From contig NZ_KB904675.1 in NCBI RefSeq assembly GCF_000380165.1, positions 1 to 52,363 on the forward strand: DNA of 52,363 bases, read 5' to 3'. The position numbers and the translations under genes were made by a program. Source of the stretch: Wenjunlia vitaminophila DSM 41686. Lineage in GTDB: Bacteria > Actinomycetota > Actinomycetes > Streptomycetales > Streptomycetaceae. Of the stretch, positions 41,064-49,468 are shown in pieces (position 1 is the stretch's first letter; the number at the start of each line of letters is the position of its first letter). A model generated the notes under the pieces. That model worked only from the letters and a program-made list of their open reading frames with translations. It searched no databases and was not told where the DNA came from.

Positions 41064-43967
41064 ATGCGTGACCGGTTGAGTGGATCGGAAGGACGGCCCG
41101 CCCCGGACGCCACCGGCGACCTGGAACGGGCGCTGCGGGCACGGGTCCGCGGCGACGTCGGCTTCGACGTCGGACAGCGGGCCCTGCACACCATGGACGC
41201 CTCCAACTACCGACGGGTACCGCTCGGCGTGGTCGCGCCACGCGACGCGGAGGACACCGCGGCGGCGCTCGCCGTGTGCCGTGAGCACCAGGTGCCGGTG
41301 GTGGCGCGCGGCGGCGGCACCAGCCTCGCCGGGCAGGCCACCGGGGTCGGGGTCGTCCTGGACTTCACCCGCCACATGAACGCGCTGGTGGAACTCGACC
41401 CGCTGACCCGCACGGCCAGGGTGCAGCCAGGCCTCGTCCTGGACGCGCTGCGGGCCGCCGCGGCCCCGCACGGCCTGACGTTCGGCGCGGACCCCTCGAC
41501 GCACAGCCGCTGCACCCTCGGCGGCATGATCGGCAACAACGCGTGCGGTGCCCACTCGGTGGCCTGGGGCACCACGGCGGACAACCTCGAGACGGTGCGG
41601 GTGCTCGGCCCCGACGGCCTGCACGTCGAGCTGGCCGCAGCCGGGCGGGCCGGCCTCGACGCCCTCGCCCGACGGCCCGGGCGGGAGGGAGAGCTGTTCT
41701 CCGGGGTCAGGGAGCTGGTCGAGGGCAACCTGGCCCTGCTGCGCACCGGCTTTCCCACGTTGCCCCGCCGGATCTCCGGCTACCCGCTCGACCAACTGCT
41801 CCCGGAACACGGCAGCCACCTGGCCCGGGCGTTCGCTGGGAGCGAGGGCACCCTCGGCGTGGTCACCGAGGCCACGGTGCGGCTGGTGCCGGCGCCGGCC
41901 GCCACGGCGCTGGTGGTGCTCGGCTACCCCGACGAGGGCGCGGCGGCGGACGCCGTCCCCGGGCTGCTGTCGTTGGACCCGCTCACCGTGGAGGGCATGG
42001 ACGCCGGCCTGGCCGCGCTGGCGTCGGGCGGCGCCGCGCGGAACCTCCCGGCCGGTGCCGCCTGGCTGTTCGTCGAGGTCGGCGCGGACACCCCGGCCGA
42101 GGCCGAGGCGGTCGCCCGGCGTCTGGGGGCGCGGGCCGCCGACGGCACCACCGGCCGCCTGGTGGTCACCGACCCCGCCCACCAGCGCCAACTGTGGCGG
42201 GTGCGGGAGGAGGCGGCGGGGACGGCGACCCGGCGTGCGGACGGCGCCGAGGCGTGGCCCGGTTGGGAGGACACGGCGGTGCCGCCGGAGCGCCTCGGCG
42301 ACTACCTGCGGGCCTTCCGGGCGTTGCTGCGGGAGCACGGGCTCAACGGCGCGCCCTACGGCCACTTCGGAGAGGGCTGCATCCACGTCAGGATCGACTT
42401 CGACCTGCTCGACGAGGCGGGGTTGCGGCGGTTCCGGGTGTTCTCCGGGGAACTGGCCGACCTGGTGGTGGCGCACGGAGGTTCGCTGTCCGGTGAGCAC
42501 GGCGACGGCCTCGGCCGGTCGGAGCTGCTGCACCGGATGTACCGGCCGGAGCTGATCGACCTGTTCGCCCGGTACAAGGACCTGTGGGACCCGCGGGGCA
42601 CGCTGAACCCCGGGGTGCTGGTCCGCCCGCAGCGCCTGGACGAGAACCTCCGCTTCGTCGCCCCTCCCGGCCACCCGGTGCCGGTGGCGTTCGGCTACCC
42701 GCACGACAAGGGGGACTTCGCCGCCGCGGTGCGCCGTTGCGTGGGCGTCGCCAAGTGCCGCGACACCGCCGTCACCACGGGGGTGATGTGCCCGTCGTAC
42801 CGGGTCACCGGCGAGGAACGGCACTCCACCCGCGGCCGGGCCAGGCTGCTGCACGAGATGCTCGGCGGCGACCTGGTGCGGGACGGCTGGCGCTCCACCG
42901 AGGTCCTGGAGGCGCTGGACCTCTGCCTGGCCTGCAAGGGCTGCCGCTCGGACTGCCCGGTGGGGGTGGACATGGCCACGTACAAGGCGGAGTTCCTGCA
43001 CCACCACTACGCGGGGCGGCGGCGTCCCGCCGCGCACCACTCGATGGGGCAGCTCCCGCGCTGGCTGTGGGCCGTGGGCACGGTGGCGCCGGTCGCCGCC
43101 CCCGTGCTCAACGCCCTGGCCCGCACGCCGGTGGCCGCCCTCGCCAAACGAGCCGGCGGCCTCACCCCGGAACGTCCCGTCCCCGAGCTGGCAAGGGACC
43201 CGTTCACCCGGTGGTTCCGCCGCACCGCCGGCCAGCGGCGGCGCACCGGCCCCGCGGTGGTGTTGTGGCCGGACACCTTCACCACCTACCTGCGTCCGCA
43301 GGTGGGCAGGGCCGCGGTGCGGGTGCTGGAGGCGGCGGGGCTGCGCGTGGTGGTGCCCCCGGGGCCGGTGTGCTGCGGTCTGACCTGGGTGACCACCGGG
43401 CAGTTGGACACCGCGCGGCGGGTGATGCGCCGCACCGTCGAGGTGCTCCGTCCAGCGCTGGCCGCCGGACTGCCGGTGGTCGCCCTGGAGCCGAGCTGTG
43501 GCGCCGCGCTCCGCACCGACCTGACGGAGCTGCTGGGCCCCGAGGGGGACGCGGCACGGCTCGCCGCCTCGGTGCGCACCCTCGCCGGCGTCCTCGAGGA
43601 GCTCGCCCCGTCCTGGGAGCCGCCGCGGCTCGACCGGCCAGCGGTCGGCCAGACCCACTGCCACCAGCACGCGGTCCTCGGTGACGCGGCGGAACGCCGG
43701 CTGCGGGCCAGGGCCGGCCTCGCCGGGGAACTCGTCGGTGGCTGCTGCGGGCTCGCCGGGAACTTCGGCTTCGAACGGGGGCACTTCCGGACCTCCGTCG
43801 CCTGCGCCGAGGAGCAGCTCCTGCCCGCGGTGCGGGCCGCGCCCCGCGACGCGGTGGTGCTCGCCGACGGCTTCTCCTGCCGGACCCAGATCGCCCAGCT
43901 CACCGGCGTTCGGGCCCGGCACCTGGCGGAGGTGCTCGCCGCGTCGCTCCCCGACGGGGCGGGCTGA
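41064..43967 (+). CDS. FAD-linked oxidoreductase fused to Fe-S/CCG subunit (D-lactate/glycolate type)
   Basis: The product has 967 residues. Residues about 30-260 form a PCMH-type FAD domain (VPVVARGGGTSLAGQATG, SRCTLGGMIGNNACGAHSV), and residues 270-540 the FAD-oxidase C-terminal domain (GEGCIHVRIDFDL, GEHGDGLGRSELL). Next comes a 4Fe-4S region (CLACKGCRSDCPVG), then two CCG motifs near the end (VCCGLTWVTTGQLDTA; GGCCGLAGNFGFE). It unites the roles of GlcD and GlcF in one chain and probably oxidises D-lactate, D-2-hydroxyglutarate or glycolate. Confidence 0.92.
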   Translation: MRDRLSGSEGRPAPDATGDLERALRARVRGDVGFDVGQRALHTMDASNYRRVPLGVVAPRDAEDTAAALAVCREHQVPVVARGGGTSLAGQATGVGVVLDFTRHMNALVELDPLTRTARVQPGLVLDALRAAAAPHGLTFGADPSTHSRCTLGGMIGNNACGAHSVAWGTTADNLETVRVLGPDGLHVELAAAGRAGLDALARRPGREGELFSGVRELVEGNLALLRTGFPTLPRRISGYPLDQLLPEHGSHLARAFAGSEGTLGVVTEATVRLVPAPAATALVVLGYPDEGAAADAVPGLLSLDPLTVEGMDAGLAALASGGAARNLPAGAAWLFVEVGADTPAEAEAVARRLGARAADGTTGRLVVTDPAHQRQLWRVREEAAGTATRRADGAEAWPGWEDTAVPPERLGDYLRAFRALLREHGLNGAPYGHFGEGCIHVRIDFDLLDEAGLRRFRVFSGELADLVVAHGGSLSGEHGDGLGRSELLHRMYRPELIDLFARYKDLWDPRGTLNPGVLVRPQRLDENLRFVAPPGHPVPVAFGYPHDKGDFAAAVRRCVGVAKCRDTAVTTGVMCPSYRVTGEERHSTRGRARLLHEMLGGDLVRDGWRSTEVLEALDLCLACKGCRSDCPVGVDMATYKAEFLHHHYAGRRRPAAHHSMGQLPRWLWAVGTVAPVAAPVLNALARTPVAALAKRAGGLTPERPVPELARDPFTRWFRRTAGQRRRTGPAVVLWPDTFTTYLRPQVGRAAVRVLEAAGLRVVVPPGPVCCGLTWVTTGQLDTARRVMRRTVEVLRPALAAGLPVVALEPSCGAALRTDLTELLGPEGDAARLAASVRTLAGVLEELAPSWEPPRLDRPAVGQTHCHQHAVLGDAAERRLRARAGLAGELVGGCCGLAGNFGFERGHFRTSVACAEEQLLPAVRAAPRDAVVLADGFSCRTQIAQLTGVRARHLAEVLAASLPDGAG

Positions 43968-43986
43968 CACCGCGGGGCGGGCCCCG

Positions 43987-44020
43987 GTGGGCCTCCCGGA
44001 CGCCGGCCCGGGAGGCCCAC
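43987..44020. terminator. Hairpin between convergent genes
   Basis: Arms GTGGGCCTCCCGG and CCGGGAGGCCCAC enclose an 8-base loop, between the stop codons of the oxidoreductase and citrate synthase genes. Confidence 0.8.
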
Positions 44021-44031
44021 TGTTCGGCGTG

Positions 44032-45132
44032 TCAACCGTTGGTGTCGCGGAACCCCTCGATGTCCTGCGGGTCACGGGCACCGGGCCCGGTGTACCGGGC
44101 GGAGGGCCGCACCAGGCGCCCGGTGCGCTTCTGCTCCAGGATGTGGGCGCTCCACCCGGCGGTCCGTGCACAGGTGAACATCGAGGTGAACATGTGCGCG
44201 GGCACCTCGGCGAAGTCCAGCACGATGGCGGCCCAGAACTCCACGTTGGTCGCCAGCACCCGGTCCGGCCGCCGGTTGTGCAGCTCCTCGAGGGCGGCCC
44301 GCTCCAGTGCCTCGGCCACCTCGAACCGGGGCGCGTCCAGCTCCTTGGCGGTGCGGCGCAGCACCCGGGCACGGGGGTCCTCGGCCCGGTAGACCCGGTG
44401 GCCGAACCCCATCAGCCGCTCGCCGCGGTCCAACGCGCCCTTGACGTACGCCACCGCGTCGCCCGTGCGCTCGATCTCCTCGATCATGCCGAGGACCCGG
44501 GACGGCGCGCCGCCGTGCAGCGGACCCGACATGGCGCCCACCGCGCCGGACAGTGCCGCCGCGACGTCCGCGCCGGTCGAGGCGATCACCCGCGCGGTGA
44601 AGGTGGAGGCGTTCATTCCGTGTTCGGCGGCCGAGGTCCAGTAGGCGTCCACGGCCTTGATGTGTTTCGGGTCGGGTTCGCCCCGCCAACGGATCATGAA
44701 GCGCTCGACGACGCTCTGCGCCTTGTCGATCTCCCGCTGCGGCACCATCGGCTTGTCCAGGCCCCGGGCCGACTGGGCGACGTAGGACAGCGCCATCACC
44801 GCGGCCCGGGCCAGGTCCTCGCGGGCCTGGACGTCGTCGATGTCCAACAGCGGTTTCAGACCCCAGACCGGGGCGAGCATGGCCAGCGCGCTCTGCACGT
44901 CCACCCGGATGTCCCCGGAGTGGATGGGGATCGGGAACGGCTCCGCGGGCGGCAGCCCCGGGTTGAACTTCCCGTCCACCAGCAGGCCCCACACGTTCCC
45001 GAACGAGACGTGCCCCACCAGGTCCTCGATGTCCACGCCTCGGTAACGGAGGGAACCGCCTTCCTTGTCGGGTTCGGCGATCTCCGTTTCGAACGCGACG
45101 ACTCCCTCGAGTCCGGGTACGAAGTCGGACAT
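44032..45132 (-). CDS. Citrate synthase (actinobacterial type 2)
   Basis: The product has 366 residues from an ATG preceded by GAGGAG at 8-base spacing; an ATG 15 bases upstream is less likely. Catalytic residues are in SGPLHGGAPSRV and MGFGHRVYR, and the aspartate lies near the end (EFWAAIVLDFAEVPAHMF). It condenses acetyl-CoA and oxaloacetate, or propionyl-CoA in the methylcitrate variant; the short length leaves both possible. A palindrome lies 172 bases upstream in the region shared with pdxH. Confidence 0.93.
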   Translation of the reverse strand: MSDFVPGLEGVVAFETEIAEPDKEGGSLRYRGVDIEDLVGHVSFGNVWGLLVDGKFNPGLPPAEPFPIPIHSGDIRVDVQSALAMLAPVWGLKPLLDIDDVQAREDLARAAVMALSYVAQSARGLDKPMVPQREIDKAQSVVERFMIRWRGEPDPKHIKAVDAYWTSAAEHGMNASTFTARVIASTGADVAAALSGAVGAMSGPLHGGAPSRVLGMIEEIERTGDAVAYVKGALDRGERLMGFGHRVYRAEDPRARVLRRTAKELDAPRFEVAEALERAALEELHNRRPDRVLATNVEFWAAIVLDFAEVPAHMFTSMFTCARTAGWSAHILEQKRTGRLVRPSARYTGPGARDPQDIEGFRDTNG

Positions 45133-45303
45133 CAGGCGGCTCCTCATGATGTGGTCGACAGATGACGTGTCGCGAAGTCGAAGACCGGCCACCGTGGGGC
45201 GCACGGCTCCGCGGCGTATCCCGGTCATGCCCCGCTGAGGTGGTGGTCACCCGGTCGAGGGGGTCGGACTCGTGTCGAGCACGTCAGGAGGGTCCACACT
45301 ATC

Positions 45304-45317
45304 TCTTGATGTCAAGA
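45304..45317. promoter_or_regulatory. TCTTGA-TG-TCAAGA palindrome in citrate synthase/pdxH divergent region
   Basis: The 304-base region between the divergent citrate synthase and pdxH genes contains TCTTGATGTCAAGA with 6-base arms, within a short AT-richer stretch (45299-45323). The TTGATG could double as a -35 element. It resembles a MarR-family site; I recall the TamR regulator binding citrate-cycle promoters in S. coelicolor but cannot confirm that this is its motif. Confidence 0.5.
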
Positions 45318-45436
45318 TGTTACAGAGTCCGAGTCGGAATCCTGGTGAGATCCCACACACATTCCCGTGTCCGGGTGGTCTCCACCGACCGGCCCGCCAG
45401 GACCGGGTGCCGGGCGCCCGGCTGACGTGTTGCAGG

Positions 45437-46102
45437 ATGTGGCGCGTGGAGTACCCCGACCCCGCCGCCATGCGCCGGCAGTACCGAGCCCAGGGACTGT
45501 CCGAGGCCGACCTCGCCGACGACCCCGTCCAGCAGTTCGAACGCTGGTTCGTGCAGGCCGCTTCCAGTGGGCTGGACGAACCCAACGCCATGGTGCTGTC
45601 CACGGCGGACGGCCACGGCCGGCCGAGCTCCCGCACCGTCCTGCTCAAGGGGTACGACGAGCGGGGCTTCGTCTTCTTCACCAACTACGGCTCCCGCAAG
45701 GGCGACGAGATCACGCAGAACCCGCGGGTGTCGCTGCTCTTCCCGTGGCACCCCATCGCCAGGCAGGTGCTGATCTGCGGCGAGGCCGTGCGGACCACCG
45801 TCGAGGAGACCGAGCGGTACTTCCGCAGCCGCCCCCGGGGGTCACAGCTCGGGGCGTGGACGAGCCGGCAGTCCCAGGTCGTCGCCTCGCGTGAGGAACT
45901 CGAACAGCGCTACGCGGACCTGGAGCGGCGTCATCCGGTGGGAACCCCGGTGCCGGTACCGCCGTTCTGGGGCGGTTTCCTCGTCGTGCCGCACACGGTG
46001 GAGTTCTGGCAGGGGAGGGAGAACCGGCTGCACGACCGGCTCCGTTTCCGTCGGGCCGACGACCATGCGCGTGGCTGGCTGGTGGAGCGTCTCGCCCCGT
46101 AG
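45437..46102 (+). CDS. pdxH: Pyridoxamine 5'-phosphate oxidase
   Basis: The product has 221 residues from an ATG; a GTG nine bases downstream is an alternative. FMN-binding and active-site stretches are present: [20 protein letters not shown] with [16 protein letters not shown], and the C-terminal RLRFRR followed by WLVERLAP. It oxidises pyridoxine or pyridoxamine 5'-phosphate to PLP, the cofactor used by SerC encoded about 7 kb to the left. Confidence 0.94.
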   Translation: MWRVEYPDPAAMRRQYRAQGLSEADLADDPVQQFERWFVQAASSGLDEPNAMVLSTADGHGRPSSRTVLLKGYDERGFVFFTNYGSRKGDEITQNPRVSLLFPWHPIARQVLICGEAVRTTVEETERYFRSRPRGSQLGAWTSRQSQVVASREELEQRYADLERRHPVGTPVPVPPFWGGFLVVPHTVEFWQGRENRLHDRLRFRRADDHARGWLVERLAP

Positions 46103-46580
46103 GCCGTCCCCGACGGGCCGCCCCGACGCGGGCCCGGAACGTGCCGGGGCCGAGGGCCGGGGGAGCGAGGCTGGTCGGGAAAGGGAGATCGCGCGGGAAA
46201 TGGACAACCCGCGGGCTGCTTCCTGGTCGGCTGGGCCGGAACCAGGCGCCGGACGGACGTACCGGCGAGCCCGCGGGTCGGGTAGCTGCTTGGGATTAGC
46301 CCGCCGCGCACCGCGCTGCGAGCGGGGCGGCTAGCTGGCGGCCACCTCACGCGTCCGACAGTCGATCATTCTCCGGACCACCTCCCTTCTTGTGTGCTGT
46401 CACCGTAAACAGGCACCCAGGAGCAACGCAAGGCAATTAACACCACGGCCAACCCCATCGGCGTACGCGCGTGACGTGCACGGATAGGACCGACACCGTT
46501 CGGAGCCACCCGGAGCCCGACGGTGACGCCACCCGGCAGCGGCCTGGCTCCACCGGCGACGGCACGGGGGCGGTGGGCGG
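46103..46580. other. 478-base intergenic region
   Basis: It lies between the convergent pdxH and SIS-protein genes. The left 200 bases are G+C-rich with several small inverted repeats. The right half (46380-46450) is AT-richer and, read leftward, has promoter-like elements and a tiny frame with a strong ribosome binding site, listed separately. No tRNA seen. Confidence 0.5.
46331..46369 (-). CDS. 12-residue leader-like small frame
   Basis: Leftward, AAGGGAGG stands 11 bases before an ATG and a second GGAG lies directly before it. The encoded peptide is MIDCRTREVAAS followed by TAG. The upstream stretch is AT-richer, with TTGCGT and GTTTAC at promoter-like spacing. It could be a leader peptide, part of a small RNA or chance. 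No same-strand gene follows closely. Confidence 0.3.
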   Translation of the reverse strand: MIDCRTREVAAS

Positions 46581-47330
46581 TCACCGTGTGTAGAAGATCC
46601 GGTCCCGGTGCTCGTCGAACACCTTGCTGTTCCAGTCGAGGCCGCCATCGACGTTGCCGGAGCGGAGCATCGGCGGGGTGCTGCCGCGGGCGCCCAGGGC
46701 GGCGATGGCGCCCGCCACCATCGACTGCATGATGGCGCTGGTGACCACGGTCGAGACGGAACCGAACCTGACCTCCACGCCGGGGGCCTCCAGTTCCGCG
46801 TCGCCGACCTCGATCTTGCTGTCCACGACCAGGTCGCAGTGGTCCTTCAGGAACGTCCCCGAGGCGTGCCGTGAGGTGGTGTGCTCGGCGTACGCCACCG
46901 AGGTCACCCCTACCACTGCCAGGCCGCGCTCCCTGGCGCCCATCGCCATCTCCACGGGCAGCGCGTTCCTCCCGGACAGCGAGATCACCACCAGCAGGTC
47001 GCCGCGGCGCACCGGACTGGTCTCGAGCACCGCGGCAGCGAGTCCGCTCACCCGTTCCAGGGCGCTGCCCAGGGGGGCCGGCACCTCCACACCGGTGCCG
47101 CCCGGGACCGCGAGCAGGTTCACCAGGGCGAGACCGCCGGCCCGGTAGACCACGTCCTGGGCCGGCAGGCTGGAATGGCCGACACCGAACGCGAACAGTC
47201 GCCCACCCTCGGTCACGGTGTCGGCGATCAGTGCCCCCGCCTCGCTGATCTTCTGGGACTCTTCTTCCCTGACCCGCTCCAGGAGGGCGATGGCCGTCTC
47301 GAGGTAGCGGCCGGGCAGCTCGTCAGTCAT
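46581..47330 (-). CDS. SIS-domain sugar-phosphate-binding protein
   Basis: The product has 249 residues. The SIS (sugar isomerase) fold shows FAFGVGHSSLPAQDVVYRAG and VVISLSGRNALPVEMAMGA. It has no fused domain, so it is either a binding protein or an isomerase for an amino-sugar phosphate (UPF0309-like). It is divergent from the iron repressor gene (115 bases), a pairing I recall from S. coelicolor. Confidence 0.88.
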   Translation of the reverse strand: MTDELPGRYLETAIALLERVREEESQKISEAGALIADTVTEGGRLFAFGVGHSSLPAQDVVYRAGGLALVNLLAVPGGTGVEVPAPLGSALERVSGLAAAVLETSPVRRGDLLVVISLSGRNALPVEMAMGARERGLAVVGVTSVAYAEHTTSRHASGTFLKDHCDLVVDSKIEVGDAELEAPGVEVRFGSVSTVVTSAIMQSMVAGAIAALGARGSTPPMLRSGNVDGGLDWNSKVFDEHRDRIFYTR

Positions 47331-47445
47331 GGCCGATCACGGTGCTGGCTGCACGGTGCGCTGTCAATACGGTCGCGAGGTCTCCCGTTGTCGGTGGCAT
47401 GGGTCAGAATTGTTGGAGAGCAACCATGAGGATCGAGGGGCACGC

Positions 47446-48138
47446 ATGTCCGGACTCATCGACACCACTGAGATGTATCTCCGCACCATCCTGGAGCTGG
47501 AGGAGGAAGGTGTGGTCCCCATGCGCGCCCGCATCGCGGAGCGGCTCGAGCAGAGCGGCCCCACGGTCAGCCAGACCGTGGCGCGGATGGAGCGCGACGG
47601 CCTGCTGACCGTGGAGGGCGACCGCCACCTGGAGCTCACCGAGGAGGGGCGGCGGCTGGCCACCAGGGTCATGCGCAAGCACCGCCTGGCGGAGTGCCTG
47701 CTGGTGGACGTGATCGGTCTGGAGTGGGAGCAGGTCCACGCGGAGGCGTGCCGCTGGGAGCACGTGATGAGCGAAGCCGTCGAGCGCCGTGTCCTGGAAC
47801 TGCTCCGGCACCCCACCGAGTCGCCCTACGGGAACCCCATCCCCGGCCTCGAGGAGCTGGGCCAGCAGTCCGAGGCGGACCCGTTCCTCGGGGACGGCAT
47901 GGTCAGCCTCGGGGACCTGGCGCCCGGATCGGACGGCAAGAGCGCCGTGGTCCGCCGCATCGGAGAGCCCATCCAGGCCGACGCCCAGCTCATGTACACG
48001 CTGCGCCGCGCCGGGGTGCAGCCGGGCGCCGTGGTGATGGTCACCGAGTCCGCGGGCGGGGTCCTCGTGGGCAGTGGCGGGGAGGCGGCGGAGTTGGCCC
48101 CCGAGGTCGCCTCGCACGTCTTCGTCGCCAAGCGCTGA
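47446..48138 (+). CDS. dmdR1: Iron-dependent repressor, DtxR/IdeR family (DmdR1-type)
   Basis: The product has 230 residues, the length of IdeR. It has an N-terminal winged helix (PMRARIAERLEQSGPTVSQT with the recognition helix, then VEGDRHLELTEEG), a dimerisation and metal-binding domain, and a C-terminal SH3-like FeoA domain (YTLRRAGVQPGAVVMVTE). All DtxR metal ligands occur at their classical numbers: M10, C102, E105, H106 and H79, E83, H98. Fe2+-loaded dimers should bind iron boxes such as the one at 13141 and repress uptake. Confidence 0.96.
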   Translation: MSGLIDTTEMYLRTILELEEEGVVPMRARIAERLEQSGPTVSQTVARMERDGLLTVEGDRHLELTEEGRRLATRVMRKHRLAECLLVDVIGLEWEQVHAEACRWEHVMSEAVERRVLELLRHPTESPYGNPIPGLEELGQQSEADPFLGDGMVSLGDLAPGSDGKSAVVRRIGEPIQADAQLMYTLRRAGVQPGAVVMVTESAGGVLVGSGGEAAELAPEVASHVFVAKR

Positions 48139-48162
48139 GGCCGCCTCGGCCGCCCGGTGCCG

Positions 48163-48195
48163 CCGCGGGCCCGTCGGACACGGACGGGCCCGCGG
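48163..48195 (+). terminator. Terminator after the iron repressor gene
   Basis: CCGCGGGCCCGTC and GACGGGCCCGCGG form a perfect 13-base stem with a 7-base loop, 25 bases after the stop. Confidence 0.85.
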
Positions 48196-48429
48196 GGTGC
48201 GGGCCGACACGCTGGAAGGGCGGGTGCGCCGGGAGGGCGGAGAGCCCTGGGCGCTGCACCGCGCCCCGGGCTACTCCGCCCTCTGCCCCCCTGGTGACAC
48301 CCGGAACCCCGAGCTTTCCGGGTTTCCCCTTTTCGCGGTCCGGCTTCCCCGTCCGGACCCCCTCCCGCTCAAAGACTCCCCTCAGTAACGGCGGGCAACA
48401 CGTGGGCGTTGTCACTCAAACGAGCGTTA

Positions 48430-48503
48430 TTTGGCGCCACCCGGTCTCTTTGGCGCGTGTGTCCCACATGCATCGAAAGCATGTATCGAAAGTGTGTTCG
48501 ATA
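48430..48503. promoter_or_regulatory. Dense repeat block upstream of serine-less hydrolase
   Basis: Within the 432-base gap before the hydrolase gene there are two TTTGGCGC copies 19 bases apart (48430, 48449), two adjacent 13-base tandem units (ATGCATCGAAAGC and ATGTATCGAAAGT, 48468-48493), and an inverted repeat TATCGAA-N6-TTCGATA (48484-48503) that shares the second unit. This looks like a multi-site operator and promoter. The rest of the gap holds the repressor terminator and plain G+C-rich sequence. Confidence 0.6.
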
Positions 48504-48570
48504 GCCTGAGAAGTGTCCGAAGCAGAGCTGACAGGTTGTGCCAGGTGGGGGAGACCCTGGCAGGACGCGG

Positions 48571-49449
48571 ATGGGGGTGCGACACATGGTTCGACAGATC
48601 GACGTCATGGGCGCCGACGGTGTCAGGCTCACCGCCTGGGAGTTCGGCGCGGGACGCGGGGCGACGGACGGTGGGAGGCGTGACCGCCCCGGCCTGCTGC
48701 TCCTGCACGACCTGATGGGCCGGGCCTCCACGTGGGCGGACAACACCGCCCGGTGGCTCGCGCCCCGGTTCCGGACCGTGGCCGTGGACCAGCGCGGCCA
48801 CGGCCACAGCGAGAAGCCCGCGGGCCCCTACGACCGCGGCTCGTACGTCGCCGACGTCGAGGCGGTGGTGGAAGCCCTGGGGCTCGCCCCGGCCGTCCTG
48901 GTGGGCCACGCGATGGGCGGACTGACCGCCTGGCAACTCGCCGCCAGACGCCCCGACCTGGTGCGTGGCCTGGTGGTCAGTGAGACCAAGGCCTCCACGC
49001 TCGGCGAGGACGGGCAGCGGCGCTGGCTCGACTGGTTCAAGAGCTGGCCGCTGCCGTTCGACTCCCTGGACGCGGTGCGCCGCTGGTTCTCCGAGGACGA
49101 CCCCACCCTGGAACGCCCGAGCCCCGGGCGCGGCGACTACTTCGTGGAGGTGATGGAGGAGCGGGCGGACGGCTACTGGCCCGAGTTCTCGTTCGACCAC
49201 ATGATGCTCTCCCTGGAACCCTGGGCCTTCGAGTCGCACTGGGACGACCTGGCCCTGGTCCACTGCCCGACGCTCGTCGTGCGCGGGCTGGACGGTGCGC
49301 TCGGCCGCGCCGAGGCCCAGGAGATGGTCCGCGCGCTGCCGGACGGACACTACGCCGAGGTGCCGGACTGCGGGCACATCGTCCACTGCGAGCGGCCCGA
49401 GGGGTGGCGTCAGGCCGTGGAGCCGTTCCTGGCGGGCCTGGGGCGCTAG
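48571..49449 (+). CDS. Alpha/beta-hydrolase-fold protein lacking the nucleophile serine
   Basis: The product has 292 residues from the ATG at 48571; the ATG at 48586 and GTG at 48538 are alternatives. The fold is clear: LLLLHDLMGRASTW, AVDQRGHGHSEKP, VADVEAVVEALGL. The nucleophile elbow, normally GHSMGG, reads GHAMGG, so the catalytic serine is alanine. The later acid (VVRGLDGALG) and histidine (DCGHIVHCERPEGW) remain. It may be a non-hydrolytic binder or use another chemistry. Confidence 0.9.
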   Translation: MGVRHMVRQIDVMGADGVRLTAWEFGAGRGATDGGRRDRPGLLLLHDLMGRASTWADNTARWLAPRFRTVAVDQRGHGHSEKPAGPYDRGSYVADVEAVVEALGLAPAVLVGHAMGGLTAWQLAARRPDLVRGLVVSETKASTLGEDGQRRWLDWFKSWPLPFDSLDAVRRWFSEDDPTLERPSPGRGDYFVEVMEERADGYWPEFSFDHMMLSLEPWAFESHWDDLALVHCPTLVVRGLDGALGRAEAQEMVRALPDGHYAEVPDCGHIVHCERPEGWRQAVEPFLAGLGR

Positions 49450-49468
49450 GGCCCGGGCCGGACGGCGT

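Noticed and set aside
41052-44372. A 1106-codon minus-strand frame opposite the FAD/Fe-S gene
   Set aside because: No domain or start signal; the plus strand shows complete FAD, Fe-S and CCG motifs.
46200-46330. Possible tRNA or structured RNA in the pdxH-SIS gap
   Set aside because: Small inverted repeats are present but no cloverleaf, no T-loop consensus and no CCA-side pairing could be drawn.
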